DNA of 24,354 nt from positions 1-24,354 of the forward strand of contig CAJFPI010000069.1 in the NCBI GenBank assembly GCA_904398675.1, read 5' to 3'. Shown piece after piece: positions 20,844-24,354 of this stretch (positions are counted from its first letter, which is position 1; each line of letters starts with the position of its first letter). A program made the position numbers and the translations under genes. Source of the DNA: an uncultured Oscillospiraceae bacterium (GTDB lineage: Bacteria; Bacillota; Clostridia; Oscillospirales; Oscillospiraceae). Under the pieces are notes generated by a model. The model had not been told where the DNA came from and searched no databases. It worked only from the letters and a program-made list of their open reading frames with translations.

Positions 20844-23402
20844 TTACTTCTTCTTGCGGCTGTAGGGGGTATCCTCCAGAGGCAGGTCATGGCGGCGCTT
20901 GCCGTCCAGCTGATAGTATGCCTCCGCAATGGCGGGAGCGGTGGGGATGGAGGTGATCTCGCCCACACCGATAGCGCCGTAGGTCACGTCCAGACCGGCC
21001 TTCTCCACCACGATGGACTTGATCTCCGGGATCTGGTTGGCCCGGAAGAGGCCCAGGGTGCCATACTTCACTGTGGGCTTGCAGTCCACCAGCGGGAACT
21101 GCTCAGTCAGCGCATAGCCCATGCTCATGGTCACACCGCCCTCGATCTGCCCCTCCACGCTCTTGGGGTTCACGGCCCGGCCCACGTCGTGGGCGGCCAC
21201 GATGCGCAGCAGCTTGCCGTTCTCGTCCACCTCGCACAGCTGGGTGGCATAGCCGTAGGCAATGTGGCTGACCGGGTTGGGAACATCCGCGCCCATGGGG
21301 TCGGTCTTGGCCAGGAACTCGCCCACATAATCTGTCCCGTTGAGGTCGGCAAGGCTCTTGTCCGCCAGGGCCTCCTTCAGTTTCTCACAGGCGCGGCGGC
21401 AGGCCTCGCCGGTGATGGTGGTCTGCCGGGAACCGGAGGACATGCCGGAATCCGGGGCGTCATAGGTATTGGACCGCTCGTAGACCATGGCGCTGCAGGG
21501 CAGGCCCAGGGTCTCACAGCAGATCTGCACCAGCACGGTGCCCAGGCCCTGGCCCATGCAGGAGGCGCCGGACTCAATGTGGATCTTGCCGTCCTTCACC
21601 ATCAGGCGGACACGGCCCCAGTCGGGAAGGCCCACGCCAAGGCCCGCGTTCTTCATCGCGCAGGCGATGCCCACATATTTGCCGCTGTCGAAATAGGGCT
21701 TGATAGCCTCCAGCGTCTCCACAAGGCCCGTCTCCGGCCCCACGATCTGGCCGTTGGGCAGCTCCTGCCCGGGGCGGATGGCGTTGCGGTAGCGGATCTC
21801 CCAGGGGCTGATGCCCACCTTCTCCGCCATCTCGTTGAGCAGCGTCTCAACGGCAAAGCAGGTCTGCGTCACGCCGAAACCGCGGAAGGCGCCGGCAGGC
21901 GGATTGTTGGTGTACCAGGCATAGCCGTCCACCTTGAAGTTCTGGTAGTTATACGGCCCGGAGGCGTGGGTGCAGGCCCGCTCCGTCACCGGCCCGCCCA
22001 GGGATGCGTAGGCGCCGGTATCGGCGTTCACCACCACCTTGAGGCCCTGAATAATACCGTTTTCGTCGCAGCCCATGGTGAAATCCATATCCATGGGGTG
22101 GCGCTTGGGGTGGAAGAGGATGCTCTCGGCACGGGTAAACTTCATCTTGCAGGGGCGGCCGGTGTGATAAGTCACGAGGGCTGCCAGGTGCTGGACGGAC
22201 ACGTCCTCCTTGCCGCCAAAGCCGCCGCCCACCAGCATGTTCTGTACCCTGACCTTGTCATTGGGCATGTTCAGCATGGGGGCCGTCTCGTGGTTGACGG
22301 AATGGGTACCCTGGTCGCCGGTGAGGATATGGATGGCGTCGCCCTCCATGTAGCTGACGGCGCACTCCGGCTCCATAAAGGCGTGCTCCGTCCAGGGAGT
22401 GGTAAAGTGGCCGCTGAGGACGTATTTGCTCTTTGCAATGGCGCCCTCCGCGTCGCCGCGGTCAACCTTCTTATGGACCAGGAGGTTTCCGGTGTGGTGA
22501 ACCTGGGGCGCCCCCTCGGCCATGGCCTCCTTGTAGTTGCGCACCGGCGTCAGCGGCTCATAGTCCACCTCCACCAGCTTTTTGGCCTCCTCCATGATCT
22601 CCGGGGTCTCCGCCGCCACAACGGCAATGGCGTCGCCCAGATAGTGGGTGATGCTGCCGATGGCGATCATGGCGTCCCAGTCCTTCATGATGTGGCCCAC
22701 CTTGATAGTGCCGGGGATGTCGGCGGCGGTGAACACACCCACCACACCGGGCAGGGCCTTGGCCTTGTCGGTGCGGATATCCAGCACCTTCGCTCTGGGG
22801 TAGGCGCTGCGGACAGCGGAGGCGTAGACCATGCCGTCCATGTACACATCGTCGGTAAATTTGCCGGTACCCAGCACCTTCTCCCGTACATCCAGGCGGT
22901 GGACAGACTGGCCAAAGCGCCAGTTCTCATCATTCTCCTGGGGAACCTTGCCCTCCCGCAGGATCTTGGCCGCCAGCTTGACGCCCTCAATGATCTTCAC
23001 ATAGCCGGTGCAGCGGCAGATGTTGTTGCGCAGGGCAAAGGCGATCTCCTCCTCCGTGGGGTCGGGATTCACGTCCAGGAGGGCCTTGCCGGCCATCACC
23101 ATGCCCGGAATGCAGAAACCGCACTGCACAGCGCCGGCCTCGCCGAAGGCCCAGACCCACGCCTCCTTCTCGAAATCGCTGAGGCCCTCCACCGTGGTGA
23201 TGGTCTTGCCGTCCATCTTATCGGTGGTCAGAACACAGGTCTTGGTGGCCTTGCCGTCCACCAGCACGGTGCAGGTGCCGCAGGCGCCCTCGCTGCAGCC
23301 GTCCTTCACACTGGTCAGGCGCAGCTCGTCGCGCAGGTAGCGCATCAGCTTTTGGTTCTTCTCTACCGTCACGGTTTTTCCGTTGACTACAAAGGTTGCC
23401 AT
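20844..23402 (-). CDS. xdh: Molybdenum hydroxylase, selenium-dependent xanthine dehydrogenase type
   Basis: The 852-residue protein fuses two parts. Residues 1-160 bind two 2Fe-2S clusters: the plant-type set Cys36/41/44/56 and the helical-domain set Cys94/97 and Cys129/131 (NNICRCTGY). Residues 165-852 form the molybdopterin-binding large domain, with GGGFGGKEDVSVQ, AFRGFGVTQ, SCMGQGLGTVL and the catalytic GVGEITS (Glu815). No FAD domain is present. This order and length fit the selenium-dependent xanthine dehydrogenase family of clostridia and enterococci, which oxidise purines. Aldehyde oxidoreductases share the layout, so the substrate is not certain. The start follows GAGGGG by seven bases. 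It has its own promoter with a dyad. Confidence 0.88.
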   Translation of the reverse strand: MATFVVNGKTVTVEKNQKLMRYLRDELRLTSVKDGCSEGACGTCTVLVDGKATKTCVLTTDKMDGKTITTVEGLSDFEKEAWVWAFGEAGAVQCGFCIPGMVMAGKALLDVNPDPTEEEIAFALRNNICRCTGYVKIIEGVKLAAKILREGKVPQENDENWRFGQSVHRLDVREKVLGTGKFTDDVYMDGMVYASAVRSAYPRAKVLDIRTDKAKALPGVVGVFTAADIPGTIKVGHIMKDWDAMIAIGSITHYLGDAIAVVAAETPEIMEEAKKLVEVDYEPLTPVRNYKEAMAEGAPQVHHTGNLLVHKKVDRGDAEGAIAKSKYVLSGHFTTPWTEHAFMEPECAVSYMEGDAIHILTGDQGTHSVNHETAPMLNMPNDKVRVQNMLVGGGFGGKEDVSVQHLAALVTYHTGRPCKMKFTRAESILFHPKRHPMDMDFTMGCDENGIIQGLKVVVNADTGAYASLGGPVTERACTHASGPYNYQNFKVDGYAWYTNNPPAGAFRGFGVTQTCFAVETLLNEMAEKVGISPWEIRYRNAIRPGQELPNGQIVGPETGLVETLEAIKPYFDSGKYVGIACAMKNAGLGVGLPDWGRVRLMVKDGKIHIESGASCMGQGLGTVLVQICCETLGLPCSAMVYERSNTYDAPDSGMSSGSRQTTITGEACRRACEKLKEALADKSLADLNGTDYVGEFLAKTDPMGADVPNPVSHIAYGYATQLCEVDENGKLLRIVAAHDVGRAVNPKSVEGQIEGGVTMSMGYALTEQFPLVDCKPTVKYGTLGLFRANQIPEIKSIVVEKAGLDVTYGAIGVGEITSIPTAPAIAEAYYQLDGKRRHDLPLEDTPYSRKKK

Positions 23403-23461
23403 ATTACATCCCCTCAATCTTTCCTAAATTTTTGTTAGGCAGTCACACTTTATTTTAGTTC

Positions 23462-23501
23462 ATCATACTACACAATGTCCAAATTCGCAAGGGCAATTTG
23501 G
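23462..23501 (-). promoter_or_regulatory. Promoter and operator-like dyad of the molybdenum hydroxylase gene
   Basis: On the minus strand TTGCGA (23490-23485) and TATGAT (23467-23462) are 17 bases apart. CCAAATT (23479-23485) and AATTTGG (23495-23501) form a perfect dyad with a nine-base centre that covers the -35 box, so a repressor bound there would exclude polymerase. Confidence 0.65.
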
Positions 23502-23530
23502 CATTTTCCCATGAAATCCGCTATTCTATC

Positions 23531-24160
23531 TCAAGTATCAAGGCCCGGCAGCTGCCATCCGACCAGCAGTGTCCCCTCCTCCACGGAGACCCGGGCCGTC
23601 TCTCCCAGGATATGGTTGCTGACGCCCAGAGGGAAGGCGGCGGACAGGGAGGCGTTGTTCAGGGGATACTGAACGCCGCTCTCCCAGACGCCCCGTGCCT
23701 CCGCCCCCAGGCAGAACACCGACAAGAGGCCCCACTCCACAGTTTTGGGGATGGTGATGGACTCGTTTTCAATGGCGGTGTAGACGAAGTCCCGGTCATA
23801 GAGGTAGCCCCTGGCCCCCTGCCGCCTGAGCCACAGCAGCAGCTGGAGATTGGCCAGGGTGTGGTCCAGCCGCGCCCCGCCGGTGCCGCCGTAGACGCGG
23901 AAAGTGCGGTACCCCAGGGAGAGGCCCTGTCTTAGGGCCAGGCCGGTGTCCGTGTCGTCCTTTTCCACCGGGGCGCGGCGGATGTTGGGGAAGTCCGGCT
24001 GGTCCATGGAGTCGAAGTCCCCCACCAGCAGGTCCGGCTCGATCCCGGCGGCGCGGCAGGCGGCATAGCCCGCGTCGGCGGCGATGACATAGTCCCCCTC
24101 CTTCGGGGGGCGGTACAGCCCGTAGAGGCTCCCCGCCCCAAATACAAAGCACTCCCCCAT
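23531..24160 (-). CDS. thiN: Thiamine pyrophosphokinase
   Basis: The 209-residue protein shows the whole motif set of the enzyme that transfers pyrophosphate from ATP to thiamine: YVIAADAGYAACRAAGIEPDLLVGDFDS (24-51), EKDDTDTGLAL (66-76) and GGTGGARLDHTLANL (91-105), followed by the beta-rich thiamine-binding half with the NHILG-type end. The start is placed at ATG 24160, preceded by a GGAGGACGGAG site; the frame upstream crosses the promoter and is not coding. It makes the cofactor TPP. It is transcribed away from a TPP riboswitch that probably controls thiamine synthesis or uptake genes to the right. Confidence 0.94.
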   Translation of the reverse strand: MGECFVFGAGSLYGLYRPPKEGDYVIAADAGYAACRAAGIEPDLLVGDFDSMDQPDFPNIRRAPVEKDDTDTGLALRQGLSLGYRTFRVYGGTGGARLDHTLANLQLLLWLRRQGARGYLYDRDFVYTAIENESITIPKTVEWGLLSVFCLGAEARGVWESGVQYPLNNASLSAAFPLGVSNHILGETARVSVEEGTLLVGWQLPGLDT

Positions 24161-24211
24161 CTTCTCCGTCCTCCCTTTCCGGGCCGCAGAGCCCGCGTCA
24201 TCTGGTTTTTC

Positions 24212-24240
24212 AGTATAGCACAGCCGGGGAGTGTTGACAA
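24212..24240 (-). promoter_or_regulatory. thiN: Promoter of the thiamine pyrophosphokinase gene
   Basis: On the minus strand TTGTCA (24240-24235) and TATACT (24217-24212) are 17 bases apart. The -35 box lies on the same bases as the -35 box of the opposing riboswitch promoter. Confidence 0.75.
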
Positions 24241-24262
24241 AGGGAAAAATCAGTGGTATCCT
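24234..24262 (+). promoter_or_regulatory. Promoter of the TPP-riboswitch transcript
   Basis: TTGACA (24234-24239), 17 bases, then TATCCT (24257-24262). The expected start of transcription, near 24269, falls just before the riboswitch aptamer. Confidence 0.75.
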
Positions 24263-24275
24263 ATTGGCACAATCC

Positions 24276-24354
24276 AAGGGGCGCTGGCGCATGCCGGCTG
24301 AGATGCGACGTATGGCCGTCGAGGTCCCTCGAACCTGATCCGGGTAATGCCGGC
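24276..24354 (+). ncRNA. TPP riboswitch (THI element), cut by the window end
   Basis: The conserved aptamer blocks are present in order: GGGG at 24278-24281, GCTGAGA ending at 24303, ACCTGATC at 24333-24340 and GGGTAATGCCGGC at the edge. Only the closing strand of stem P1 and the expression platform are missing. It senses thiamine pyrophosphate and should turn off downstream thiamine synthesis or transport genes lying outside the window. Confidence 0.95.

Noticed and set aside
20820..23438. An 872-codon open frame on the plus strand
   Set aside because: It is exactly antisense to the molybdenum hydroxylase, whose cofactor motifs are unmistakable. The translated sequence is His/Gly/Val/Ala-rich without domains, as expected for the complement of GC-rich codons.

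Overview
The window looks like a chromosomal segment of a GC-rich gut clostridium, probably Oscillospiraceae-like (Flavonifractor, Oscillibacter or Lawsonibacter type). This is inferred from strong AGGAGG ribosome-binding sites, TTGACA/TATAAT-type promoters, a fused 2Fe-2S/molybdenum hydroxylase of the selenium-dependent xanthine dehydrogenase type, an ECF sigma/membrane-protein pair, ICE-type integrase debris and an FCD-type regulator. No rRNA, tRNA or CRISPR array was seen.

Layout. (1) 1-1646: the tail of an unknown plus-strand gene, a terminator, and a minus-strand ECF sigma factor gene overlapping a one-TM partner gene by ATGA. (2) About 1650-4170: an AT-richer scar holding an orphan promoter, a 3'-truncated sugar-type ABC solute-binding lipoprotein, an AraC C-terminal fragment, two large perfect inverted repeats and no intact gene. 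(3) 4172-16347, minus strand: a regulator with an FCD domain and, upstream of it, an apparently continuous ten-gene operon. In transcription order this is allantoinase/dihydropyrimidinase-like hydrolase, aldo/keto reductase, amidohydrolase-fold pseudoenzyme, a five-gene branched-chain amino acid/amide (HAAT) ABC transporter, SDR dehydrogenase, TRZ/ATZ-type amidohydrolase, and EamA exporter. Several genes overlap or nearly abut. (4) 16348-17849: a divergent control region and a plus-strand sialidase-fold (BNR) beta-propeller gene. Its promoter carries the same -35 and -10 hexamers as the operon promoter. (5) 17850-19620: degraded DNA with a tyrosine-integrase C-terminal fragment, repeated TTTACACC motifs and a small unknown ORF. 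(6) 19732-20645: a low-molecular-weight protein tyrosine phosphatase and an ArsR-family repressor. (7) 20844-24354: a molybdenum hydroxylase, thiamine pyrophosphokinase, and a divergent TPP riboswitch cut by the window end.

The most interesting part is region 3-4. It encodes an importer, a cyclic-amide ring opener, a deaminase/dechlorinase-type hydrolase, two NAD(P)H oxidoreductases, an exporter and a regulator. It reads as a self-contained module for uptake and breakdown of a nitrogen-containing cyclic compound whose identity the sequence does not give. One of its amidohydrolases has lost all five metal-binding positions and is probably non-catalytic. All functional assignments come from reading motifs by eye; no database search was run.
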